A stretch of DNA of 64,000 nt from Centrapalus pauciflorus. Its lineage: Eukaryota > Streptophyta > Magnoliopsida > Asterales > Asteraceae. The translations under genes and the position numbers were made by a program. The DNA lies in contig JAANYP010004685.1 of assembly GCA_020465985.1 (NCBI GenBank), positions 1 to 64,000 of the forward strand, in the 5' to 3' direction. This document shows positions 38,396-49,715 of the stretch, in pieces. The notes under the pieces are model-generated. The model saw only the letters and a list, made by a program, of their open reading frames with translations. It searched no databases and had not been told where the DNA came from. Position 1 is the stretch's first letter. Each line of letters starts with the position of its first letter.

Positions 38396-39547
38396 TTGAT
38401 ATTAATTATCATTTTACTAATTTACCATTTGTACTGTCATTTAAAAAATATTAAATAGCAATAGTCTTTGGCAATGATCCCTTATTCTCCCCCCTCCTGT
38501 GAAAACTCCCCTCCATTCTTCGCTCTTTCGACAGCCGCTGCAGCCACCATTCACCTGCGGCTACCTGCCGCCCTCTCATTCGTATATGAAAAACGTAGTC
38601 TTCTAACCATTCGGTACTTTGGAGTTTGGAGACGAAGATCAATAGGAAGGCGAGAAAGTGATTGTTTTTGTTTCTTTAATGGAGACGAGACGTCGGGGGA
38701 CGAACGAGAAGGATTCTTCACTTCTTTGGTGATAGATGTTCTTCTCTTGAGATGGGTGGAAGAGAGAAAGTGCTAATGTTGTCTTCTTTTTATGTTTGAA
38801 GTACTACGTTTCTAATGAAAAACTCAAGGGGTGTCACAGAACTTTGAAATTATATGAAAAAAGATTTTGTAACACCAAAGAATTATTAAATATTTTTCAT
38901 GTTGGGTTTTGGTGGATTTTGAGATCCAATTTCTTTTAAATCCCTCTTATTGGGGTGTTAAAAAAAACTCAGGATCCAAAAACTTGGATTTGGATAGGTA
39001 TAATAATTTCCAAAAATTCATATAATTTGGATATTCGAAAACCCAAAGAAATAAAAATGAAAACTTTTTTTTTTTTTCAAAAATTAGTGACATTCTACTT
39101 GACTTTGAAGTATTTAATCTAAAAAAAATATAGAACATTCGACTTGAGTTTGAAGTATTTGATCTTTGAAGCATTTGACCTAATGAGTAGACAATTATAT
39201 CAGAGCAACATTAAAGCATCCTTACCAAACACAAAATAAGAGATGTTAAAAAACACATTCAAATCATTATATTTTCATTGAAATAAGAATTTTTATATTT
39301 TAATTTTATAGGCAAATTTTGAACACTAATATTTGATGTTTCTATTTTTTTGAAGAAAACAACAAACAACCACGGATCGAAATCTCAGTTTCAGATATTA
39401 GATACAAAATTATGCAGTTGATTTATACAAAAATAAGAGGTAGACCTAGTAAATCGATTTATACAGAAATCATAAAACCAAATCAGTCTACTAACTTAAA
39501 GAAAATGTAGATCGATACCTTCACATGCAACTAAAAGAAAACCCTAT

Positions 39548-39823
39548 GGTGGCGTTTGGTTCGCGAATGGAATTTGAAGGAAATGGAATTAAAATTTAGT
39601 TTGTTTAGAACTTTTGCTAATATAATTGAAGAGTAAAAATTATTTAATTAATATCAAATTTTTTGTTTAAAGGAATTTAACAATCCTTCTAACTCAAACA
39701 TATATTTGATTCCAACATACATCTTTAAACAAATATTAAAAACTATGTTCTCCATCACACACACTCACAAGTAAAATTTAAATTCCAATTACTTTGACTT
39801 ACATTCCGTGAACCAATGCCACC
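39548..39823. mobile_element. Harbinger-like MITE in duplication copy A
   Basis: Ends GGTGGCGTTTGGTTCGCGAA and CCGTGAACCAATGCCACC are inverted, with TAT on each side. The copy at 43844-44149 is its duplicate. Confidence 0.75.
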
Positions 39824-40570
39824 TATATCTGTAGGAAATATAGGTCTCATTCCTTCAATTTGGAGGAAACAACACCTTTGCTGATATAAGAACAAAACTG
39901 AAGGCAATCATGGAGCGATGGCGACCACTAGAGGTCTTTGGTGGTGGAGGAGGAGAAAGCGGCGGTGGCTTTGCCCCTTACAATCTGAACTAGTTGACAA
40001 TTGCTCAAACTAGATTGAAGGAAAATCGACAATTGTTAGTAGTGGTCGTCTTATTTGCTGTCGACGGTTGGGAGGTAACTAGGACGACTGGTTCTTCATC
40101 GTGAAGGTTTTAGGTGGTGGTGATTCGAAACCAGAAAGACATTGTAATACCATTTTGAATAAATTTTTATATTACAAATGTGTTTTCTAGAAAAAAAAAT
40201 AGTTTTATAAAAAATGGTAAGTTTATTTTGTAACTAAACAACCCTAAAAGCAAACAAAAGCTGTATTCAACATTGCACTTTCCCACTGAAGTGCAACCCA
40301 CACTCATTGGCAGTACCATGTTATTGTTGGGTGTGGCATGACAATCGGTCCTTTTTCAAGTGATCTCGATTAGAAGTGTATCTTTTTTAGAAAAAATTCC
40401 ATCGGTGCAAAATGGTCATTTTTGATTCAGTACAATTTGTGATCTTCGTTCTATGCAACATTTTTAAAAAAATTACTTTTGTTAATAAATTTAACACAAA
40501 AAAATAAGTAATAAGTTTTCATATTATAAGCTCACATTGATCAATTAAGTCGAACTTTGATTTTAATTGT

Positions 40571-42368
40571 AACAGCTTGAAAATAGGTGTTGGTTAAGTG
40601 AAATTTATCTATTGGATGTTACCTCTTAATTGAAGGGAGTTGAATGAGTTTAATTGATTAAGTAGGTTCTAGCTTGGCAAAGTACGTTGTTGTTATGTGT
40701 TAAACTACAAAAATGAGTTGGATTCACTCCAATTAAAGTTGGAGATTATTTTATTGAGTTATATTGGTTTTGATAATATAGGTTATTAATATGGAGTTAA
40801 GTGGAAAAGAGTTGTTAAATTAGTAGGTATCGGGTATTATCCCAATTATAATTCAACCACCTCAAAGGAAATATATTTGGGTGTAAGTTTCTAAAGCTTT
40901 TTTTGGAGACCTCCAATAAGCGCAGAGACCTTTTCTTTTCGGGCTAGGACACAGGTAGAAGCTATCAATGCGATTTCATAACTAGTCGGTGCGTCCGAAT
41001 AATCATCGATTTATACACTCTATCTTTGGTTGTATAAGATTGGAGCTTCCTGTTTGCCTTCTTCACTTAACATAAACCTAATCAAAATGTGTATGTGTTT
41101 GTAGAGAGAAATCAAGGAATTGAAGGGATCAAGCCTACAACCATAAAAAGATTGAATTAGGCTTCTTTATCACCAACACAATTTATCACCAAAACAACTA
41201 AAGCAACACTTTGGAATCACTTCTCCGATCTAAATTAACCTTTACAATGCTCATCCACTTGAATTTAGCAAGAAAGATTGAGAGATGAAGATAAGCAATG
41301 TTACTTGCGATCCTCTTATGACGTTTGAGTTGGTTTCGGGGTGAGTTCAATTTAAAGGGAGGGAGCGCGGTGGGCATCATGCCTGCAACCTTCCCTGCTC
41401 GACTGCAAAGAGGTTGGCCGAGATAAGACCATCGTGGCCATGCTTCCCTGACTCGTGACTAGGGGTGTTCATTTCCAGATTATCCGAAATTCTGATAATC
41501 CTAAAATCGGATACATAAGTTTATTATCTGAATCTGTATCCGACTTTTGGATAATCCGAATTTGGGATATCCGGAAATTAAAGATCTTAATTAAACTTAA
41601 AATTATAAAATTGATTCAAATATATAAAATATAACTGTTAACATATAATAAAGTAATTGTGTCATAAACGAAATTATATCATACTTTTTAAACTTAAAAC
41701 AAAAAAAAACACGTAACAAGTTATAATTAAGTTAAAACTACATCATACACTTAAATTAAAGAATATAATTATTCTTAGTCAAATAATGTTTCACAAAAAA
41801 GTTTAAAAAAAATATAATTTTTAAAAAAAAATGGATTTCGAACCCGTATCCCAAATTTCGGTTTTATCCAATTTTTGGATATTCGAAAGTTCGGATAATT
41901 TCAAATCAGATCGGACTCTCGGATTCAGATTTTTTTGAACACCTCTACCCGTGACCTAGGAGCGTGACCGCTATAAGGGTTGCACCAGTTTGTCAGGATA
42001 GTCTTTTGTTGTTGTTTCATGGGGGTTTAGGTGTATCTTGTATAATGTGTGGTCCTAGTTAAGTTGTAATTGTAATATAGTTGTATCATATGTTGACGCC
42101 TTGACGGGCACTTGTAGTGGACCTTGGAGTCGAGTTAGGCAGTAGTTGGTGTGTTGATAGGTGCACTGCTTTAGGTGAGTAATCGAGAATCCTATTTTAG
42201 AGATTTACCCAGGTTGAACTTACTGTTTTGTAAAAAGGACATTGTGAAACTAAACGGATCCCGAGTGGATTCCTCTTTATTAATTGCACATGGTAGCACA
42301 TTATGGAGCATGATGATGTTGTATAGTTGATTAGTTGTATAGAAAGGTCTGTTGGGTAATTCCCAACC
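40571..42368 (+). repeat. LTR-like 5' part (gypsy type) in copy A
   Basis: TGTAACAGCTTGAAAATAGG at 40571 resembles a chromovirus LTR start. The following sequence continues colinearly into copy B, where the end of such an LTR seems to lie (46623-47103). Inference only; no coding domain is attached. Confidence 0.45.
41461..41947. mobile_element. hAT-like MITE in duplication copy A
   Basis: Ends AGGGGTGTTCATTT and TTTGAACACCTCTA are inverted. The flanks TCGTGACT and CCGTGACC look like an 8-bp duplication with mutations. The interior is full of GGATAT/ATATCC and TTCGGAT words. Confidence 0.75.
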
Positions 42369-42570
42369 TTGATATTAATTATCATTTTACCATTTATACT
42401 GTCATTTAAAAAAAAATATTAAATAGCAACAGTCTTTGGCAATTGATTAAATCCCTTATTCTCTCCCCCTATGAAAACTCCCCTCCATTCTTCGCTCTTT
42501 CGACAGCCGCTGCAGCCACCATTCACCTGCGGCTACCTGCCGCCCTCTCTTTCATATATGAAAAACATAG

Positions 42571-42870
42571 GGCCCGTTTACATGTTTTCGGTGAAAATTG
42601 TTGTCTAAAACAATGGTTTTTGGAAAATGCGTTCAGATCCATTGTTTTTTTTTTATTTTTTATGTTTTAGTTTTTAATTTTCAAGTTTTAGTTTTCAAAT
42701 CTACAAATAAACTTGAAAACACATTCGTGAAGTTTTCAACTTTTGTTTTCAATCTAGTCACGAGCAAAAACTATTTATAACACATCTAAAATGTGTTTTC
42801 TTAAAAACCATCATGTTTTCATTTTTATTAAAAACTCCAAACCAAATATTTTTGCTTGCTAAACGCACCC
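42571..42870. mobile_element. MITE inserted only in duplication copy B
   Basis: Copy A is continuous where copy B has 300 extra bases beginning GGCCCGTTTACATGTTTTC and ending GCTAAACGCACCC, inverted-like ends. Flanks are ACATAG and ATATATAG, so a short target duplication is likely but not exact. It inserted after the duplication. Confidence 0.75.
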
Positions 42871-43843
42871 ATATATAGTCTTTTAACCATTCGGTACTTT
42901 GGAGTTTGGAGACGAAGAGAAGATCAATAGGAAGACGAGAAAGTGATTGTTTTTGTTTCTTTAATGGAGACGAGATGCCGGTGGACGAAAGAGAAGGATT
43001 CTTTCACTTCTTTGGTGATCTTCATGAGAGATGAATGGGATAGAGAAAGGGCTAATGTTGTCTTCTTTTTATGTTTGAAGTACTACGTTTCTACTTTCTA
43101 ATGAAAAACCCAAGGGGTATCACAGAACTTTGAAATTATATGAAAAAAGATTTTGTAACACCAAAGAATTTTTAAATATTTTTCATGTTGGGTTTTGGTG
43201 GATTTTGAGAACCAATTTCTTTTCAATCCCTCTTATTGGGGTGTTTAAAAAAAACTCAGGATCCAAAAACTTGGATTTGGATATGTATAATAATTCCCAA
43301 AAATTCATATACTTTGGATATTCGAAAACCCAAAGAAATAAAAATGAAAACTTTTTTTTTTCCCCAAAAATTAGTGACATTCTACTTGAGTTTGAAGTAT
43401 TAGATCTAAAAAAGTATAGAACATTCTACTTGAGTTTGAAGTATTTGATTATTGAAGCATTTGACCTAATGAGTAGACAATTATTTCAGAGCAATATTAA
43501 AGCATCCTTACCAAACACAAAATAAGAGACGTTAAAGAACACATTCAAATCATTATATTTTCATTGAAATAAGAATTTTTATTTTTCAATTTTATAGGCA
43601 AATTTTGAAGACTAATATTTGATGTTTTCGTCTTCCGTTCTATCCTTGAAGAAAACAACAAACAACCACCGGTCGAAATCTCAGTTTCAGATATTAGATA
43701 CAAAATTATACAGTTGATTTATACAGAATTAAGACGTAGACCTAGTAAATCGATTTATACAGAAATCATAAAACCAAATTCATTCAACTAACTTATAGAA
43801 AATGTAGATCGATACCTTCACATGCACCTAAAAGAAAGCCTAT

Positions 43844-44149
43844 GGTGGCGTATAGTTCGCGAATGGAATTCGAAGGAAATAGAATTCAAATTTAGCTTGT
43901 TTAGAACTTTTGCTAATAAAATTGAAGGGTTAAAATTTATTTATTTTATATCAATTCTTTGTTTATAGGAATTTAACAATCATTCCAACTCAAACATGAA
44001 TTACATTCCAATGCATACATGAATTAGATTCCAACACACATCTTTAAACCAATACTAAAAAATATAGTCTACTCCCACCATCACACACACTTGCAAGTAA
44101 AATTTAAATTCAATTCATTTGAATTACATTCTGTGAACCAAACGCCACC
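43844..44149. mobile_element. Harbinger-like MITE in duplication copy B
   Basis: Duplicate of the 39548 element, with TAT on both flanks and ends GGTGGCG / CGCCACC. Confidence 0.75.
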
Positions 44150-45706
44150 TATATCTTTAGGAAATATAGGTCTCATTCCTTCAATTTGGAGGAAAACAAC
44201 ACCTTTGCTGATATAAGAAAACAAATTGAAGGCAATCATGGAGCAATGGCGACCACTAGAGGCCTTCGGTGGTGGTGGAGGAGAAAGCGGTGGTGGCTTT
44301 GCCCCTTACAACTCAATCTGAACCAGATGACAATTGCTCAAACTAGATTGAAGGAAATTTGACGATTGTTAGTAGTGGTCGTCTTAGTTGCTGTCGACGG
44401 TTGGGAGGCAACTAGGACGACTGGTTCTTCATGGTGAAGGTTTTGGGTGGTGGTGATTCGGCGAAATGAAAAAACCAGAAAGACATTGCAATACATTTTT
44501 GAATAAGTTTTTATTTTTCAAATGTGTTTTCTAGAAAAAAATTAGTTTTATAAAAAATGGTAAGTTTTTTTTTATTAAACTAAACAACCCTAAAAGCAAA
44601 CAAAAGCTGTATTCAACATTCCACTTTTCCACTGAAGAGCAACCCACACTCAATGGCAGACCCATGTTATTGTTGGGTGTGGCCTGGGTAATCGGTCCTT
44701 TTTCGAGTAATCTTGATTAGAAGCGTACTTTTTATAAAAGAAATTCCATCGGTGCAAAATGGTCATTTTGATTCAGTACAAATTGTGATCTTCGTTCTAT
44801 GCAACTTTTTTTAAAAAGTTACTTTATTATAAGCTCACATTGCTAGTAAGTGAAATTTATCTATTGGATGTTACCTCTTAATTAAACGAGTTGAATGAGT
44901 TTTAACTGATTAAGTAGGTTCTAGCTTAGCAAAGTACGTTGTTATTATGTGTTAAACTACAAAAATGAGTTGGATTCACTCCAATTAAAGTTGGAGAATG
45001 GAGAGTATTTTATTGAGTTATATTGGTTTTGATAATATAGGTTATTAATATGGAGTTAAGTGGAAAATAGTTGTTAAATTAGTAGGTATCGGGTATTATC
45101 CCAATTATAATTCAACCACCTCAAAGGAAATGTATTTGGGTGTAAGTTTCCAAAGCTTTTTCTGGAGACCTCAAATAAGCGCAGAGACCTTTTCTTTTCG
45201 GGCTAGGACACAGGTAGAAGCTATCAATGCGATCTCATAACCAGTCGGTGCGTCCGAATAATCATCGATTTATACACTCTATATTTGGTTGTTTAAGATT
45301 GGAGCTTCCTGTCTGCCTTCTTCACTTAACATAAACCTAATCAAAGTGTGTATGTGTTTGTAGAGAGAAATCAAGGAATTGAAGGGATCTGAAGCCTACA
45401 ACGATAAAAGACTGAATTAGGCTTCTTTATCACCAAAACAACTAAAGCAACAATTTGGAATCAATTCTCCAATCTAAACTAACGTTTACAATGCTCATCC
45501 ACTTGAATTTAGCAATAAAGATTGTGAGATGAAGATAAGCAACGCCGCTCGCGATCCTCTTATGACGGTTGAGTTGGTCTCGGGGTGAGTTCGTCTGAGA
45601 GGGTGGGAGCGCGGTTTGGGCATCATGCCCGCAACGTTCCCTGCTCGATTGCAAAGACGTTGGCCGAGATGAGACCATCGTGGTCGTGCTTCCCTGACCC
45701 GTGACT

Positions 45707-46208
45707 AGGGGTGTTCATTTCCGGATTATCTGATTTCAGATAATAATCGGATACATGAAGTTACTATCTGAATCTGTATCCGATTTTTGGATAATCTGAA
45801 TTTTTCGGATATCTGAAAATTAAAAATTTTAATTAAACTTAAAATTATAAAATTAATTCAAATATATAAAATATAATTGTTAACGTATAAAAAAGTAATC
45901 GAGTCATAAACAAAATTATATCATATATTTTAAACTTAAAACAAAAAAAACATGTAACGAGTTATAATTAAATTAAAGCTACATTATACACTTAGATTAA
46001 AGAATATAATTATTATGAGTCAAATAACGTTTGACAAAAAAGTTTAAAAAAATATAAATTTTTTTTTAAAAAAAAATTGGATTTCAGATCCGTATACGAA
46101 ATTTCAGACTTATCCAATTTTCTGATATCTGAAATTTTGGATAATTTCAATCGGATCTTCAAATTTTCGGATCGGACTCTCGGATTTGGATATTTTTGAA
46201 CACCTCTA
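45707..46208. mobile_element. hAT-like MITE in duplication copy B
   Basis: Duplicate of the 41461 element, with ends AGGGGTGTTCATTT and TTTGAACACCTCTA and mutated CGTGAC flanks. Confidence 0.75.
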
Positions 46209-46622
46209 CCTGTGACCTAGGAGCGTGACCGCTATTAGGGTTGCACCGGTTAGTAGGATAGTCTTTTTGTTGTTGTTTCATGGGGGTTTAGGTGTATCTT
46301 GTATAATGTATAGTCCTAGTTAGGTTGTAATTGTAATATAGTTGTATCATATGTTGACAGGCGCTTGTAGTGGACCTTGGAGTCGAGTTAGGCAGTAGTT
46401 GGTGTGTTGATAAGATCACTGCTTTCGGTGAGTAATCGAGAATCCTATTTTAGAGATTCACTCAGGTTGAACTTACTGTTTTCTAAAAAGGGCACTGTGA
46501 AACTAAACGGATCCCGAGTGGATTCCTCTTTATTAATTGCACATGGTAGCACATTATAGAGCATGATGATGTTGTATAGTTGATTAGTTGTATAGAGAGG
46601 TCTATTGGATAATTCCCAACCT

Positions 46623-47103
46623 AGGGATTATGACTCATCTACTACTTAGTGTTCTGTGCTGACTCTGGCTATTTTAGGTCACACCCGATTAAGCATCTGG
46701 GTTGTAGCTCTAGGTCATAAAGTTCATATTGTTTATCGTTGTTATATTGTATACATGTGTTAACTTTGTTGCAGGTGATTTGAAAGAGATATACATTTAT
46801 TAACTACTCACCAGCTCGTTGAGATAAGTTGCTGACAAATTTTTTAATTTGTGCATCTCAGATACTTAGGCAACCCGTAGGGAAACAAACGACATCAGTA
46901 GAGTTCAGCCACATTGATCGTTGGCTGGTTGACTACTTTAGTAAGAGTTGATTCCTTTTGGGCGTACTCGTCTATACGTTGGAATGATTGTATATAACCT
47001 AACTTGTGTTGAACAGATTAATTAGCCGATAGGAGGGGGGCTGGTCCTCCGTAGTCGTAATGACCTACGGGTTAAGTTTTGGTTGGGTGGTGTCGTGATG
47101 AAT
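46623..47103 (+). repeat. Probable 3' end of a gypsy-type LTR
   Basis: Single-copy continuation after duplication copy B. Words such as CTCACCAGCTCGTTGAG, GCATCTCAGATACTTAGG and GGGTGGTGTCGTGATGA resemble chromovirus LTR 3' ends as I know them from related plants. No PBS or coding region follows, so this would be a solo or truncated LTR. Confidence 0.4.
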
Positions 47104-49715
47104 TAGATAATTATTAAGTTATGGTTGATGTTAATATTAATGACTTGGATAATCTGCCACGTGGTAAATGTGAAAGTAGACTATTAGATTAATAATGTAT
47201 TATTTATTCTGGTGTTGCATCAGAATGAAAATAAGATAAGATATCTGTATATTCTGAGGATATATTTGAACAATTATAATTTAACTCATGCCATTGTATT
47301 CAGTATATACATAAACTAAATATTTATGTTTGTAATTTATAACTTGTAATTTTTTTTTCCTAGTTTGCTAATAATAACTACCATCTGTTTTTTCACGTCT
47401 AAATTTGCTGTTATTAACTACAACATTACACTATTAAATTTATTTTATTTGTAATAACTAACAAATATTGTTATGCATCATTAAAATTGGTAAGTTTTAT
47501 CAATCATAACATTAACATTTTCATCATTTAACTGAGTTTAGAAAAGACATTACTTGTATTTTACATTCTTTGCAAGACTGAAATTGAAATTTGAACAATT
47601 TTAGCTTGAATATTTAATTTATGTGTTTTTTGCGGTTCTAAATTTATATTTTTAACGTTTTTTAAAGTAACTGTAATCCCATAGTTATAACGCTTGATAT
47701 TGCATATATTCAAAATGATAAGATAATTTATCAAAATCTTATGAGAAATCATGATAAATAAAGTGAATTGTATCACTTTATTTCTTTAATTCATATAAAG
47801 ATTGATAGGCTTACATAAAAAAGCAAACCCAATCATGTTAATTTTAATTATTAACCATGGGTTTGTAATTTATGATTTATATATATATATATTAAGAGAC
47901 GTTACCCAGATGGACGGAAGACTGTTTAAAGTACAGACATGTCAAGAAAACTGTTTAATTTTTTTTTTAAGTACAGGTCACGAAAAAGACGGATGATTAC
48001 CGAATAAAAGTCGTGTAAAGTAAGGATAAATTGGTTATATGTACTTTAATTGGGTTTTTTTTGTGGATAATTTTATTCATAATCCTTATAATATTTATTA
48101 TTTTATTCAAATAATTTTTATTTGTATATTAATCTATTCTAAGTAAATAGTAAACATTAAACTTTTATTAGCACTTATCATATAAATGCAAGACCTGAAT
48201 TAAATATAGGCATATAGTGAAATGTGTTTAATTTATGATTTGTAACTATCTAATTATTTTTTAGGGTTAATATTGAAAAAACCCTATAAACTTTTATCAT
48301 TTTCTTGATTAAGTCCCTGAAAATTTTTTCCTGACTGTTTAAGTCCCTAAACTATTTTTGTATTATTCAAAAGTATATATTTTTGACCGACTACCGGATG
48401 AGTAGGTAAAACATAACCAATAAAACAAAAAGTTTAGGGACTTAATCGCTAAAACATGTAAAGATAATGAGTTTTTTGAATAAGACAAACATAGTTAAGG
48501 GACTTAAACAATCAGAAAAAAAGTTTAAGGACTTAATCACAAAACTAAGAAAAGTTTATGAGGTTTTTTCAATATTAACCCTATTTTTTTTGTATATCAT
48601 TCATATCTTAAAAAACTAATATTTTACCCGTGTGTTACCCGGATTGTTATGAGTAAAAATTTTGTAAATTTTTTATTAGTTTTTTATAATAACATAATGT
48701 ATGTTTATATATTCTTTGAAATTTTTTTGTATTTCTTTTTGTAGTGAACTCATAATCTACCGGCTGAGATTAATCTTATTTACTCTTCGACAAAGACGAG
48801 ATAATTATATTTTTCTTAATTTTGTCAAATTTGATAATCAAACCTTTTGAAAATTATTTTGTTAATTGCGTATAACTTTAACTTGTGTTTGTCATGGTGT
48901 GAATAGCTAATAACATTTAAAAACATTTTAATAAAATAGTCAATTAATTGGATTGGTATAATTTATAATTTAATACTTTTATAATTAATTATTCATAAAA
49001 ATTTACTATAGTTATTACAAATCTATCTATGAAGTTAATAATGAATTATTGGTATAATTATCATCATGCAATTATATTACATATTTTATTATTGTTCTGA
49101 TTATATAAATTTATAAATGAATTACATTATTGAAATAATAATAATAATAATAATAATAACACAAAGTAAGAAAAACTTTATCATTGATTAATTAAAATAA
49201 ATACTCAATATTCAAGATAATAATTCCAAATAAAGTTAACATTTTTAATGGTAAAAAATTGTTTTAAAATCCTTCAAATGACATATTAATTTTCTTAATT
49301 GATATAATCTGTAATTAGTCAATATAATTATCAAAATAGTTTGTTTAAAATTTTTTTTTATTTAAAAAAGTTTAAATTTCTAACACCACTCAACTAAAAC
49401 TAAGTTACCATTTTATAATATAATTAAAGAATGAAATAATTAAATATTAATGTAATTGGAACGTCAAACTAAACTACTTTTAGTTCTAAACTATCTCTTC
49501 CCCCAAACGAAGATTTGGGGACTCATGACCTATATCATTTGTATATCATACTCGTTATGGGCTAAACCCAACCGATTTTATAAAATTGATTGAATCAGAA
49601 AGATCGACTTTATGATCTTTTGCAGAAGGCACACAAAACTGCGAAGTAATGATTTCAGCCTAAGGACTTGTACACAAGTTTAACAAAATTTCGAGTTCAA
49701 TCACCCTCAAGCCCG
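47104..49715. other. AT-rich intergenic region
   Basis: No gene. Contains a foldback MITE at 48264 and an (AAT)n run at about 49138-49160. The last 200 bp should include the promoter of the PPR gene; I could not choose a TATA box with confidence. Confidence 0.5.
48264..48581. mobile_element. Mutator-like foldback MITE
   Basis: Ends GGGTTAATATTGAAAAAACC and GGTTTTTTCAATATTAACCC are inverted. The arms also share AAACTTTT and TTAAGTCCCT words. Flanks TATTTTTTA and TATTTTTTT fit a 9-bp duplication with one change. Confidence 0.8.

Larger units (their letters stand above)
38396..42368. repeat. Tandem direct duplication, copy A (about 3.97 kb)
   Basis: Begins TTGATATTAATTATCATTTTAC and ends CCCAACCT, then starts again at 42369 with the same words. 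The copies stay colinear for their whole length with small indels and scattered substitutions, roughly 90-95% identical by eye. No conserved protein is present. Shared landmarks are a GC-rich patch (CGACAGCCGCTGCAGCC at 38530 / 42502), a Harbinger-like MITE and a hAT MITE. Confidence 0.92.
42369..46622. repeat. Tandem direct duplication, copy B (about 4.25 kb)
   Basis: Second copy of the 38396 unit. It differs by a 300-bp insertion at 42571-42870 and by loss of about 70 bp near 44848, which removes the TGTAACAGC word present in copy A. The hAT and Harbinger-like MITEs are in both copies and so are older than the duplication. Confidence 0.92.

Noticed and set aside
38468..38776. A 102-codon frame in duplication copy A
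   Set aside because: Interrupted in copy B and without family similarity. I kept only the GC-rich patch as a question.
43130..43525. A 131-codon frame in duplication copy B
   Set aside because: Copy A has stops in the same place, composition is AT-rich noise and no domain is visible.
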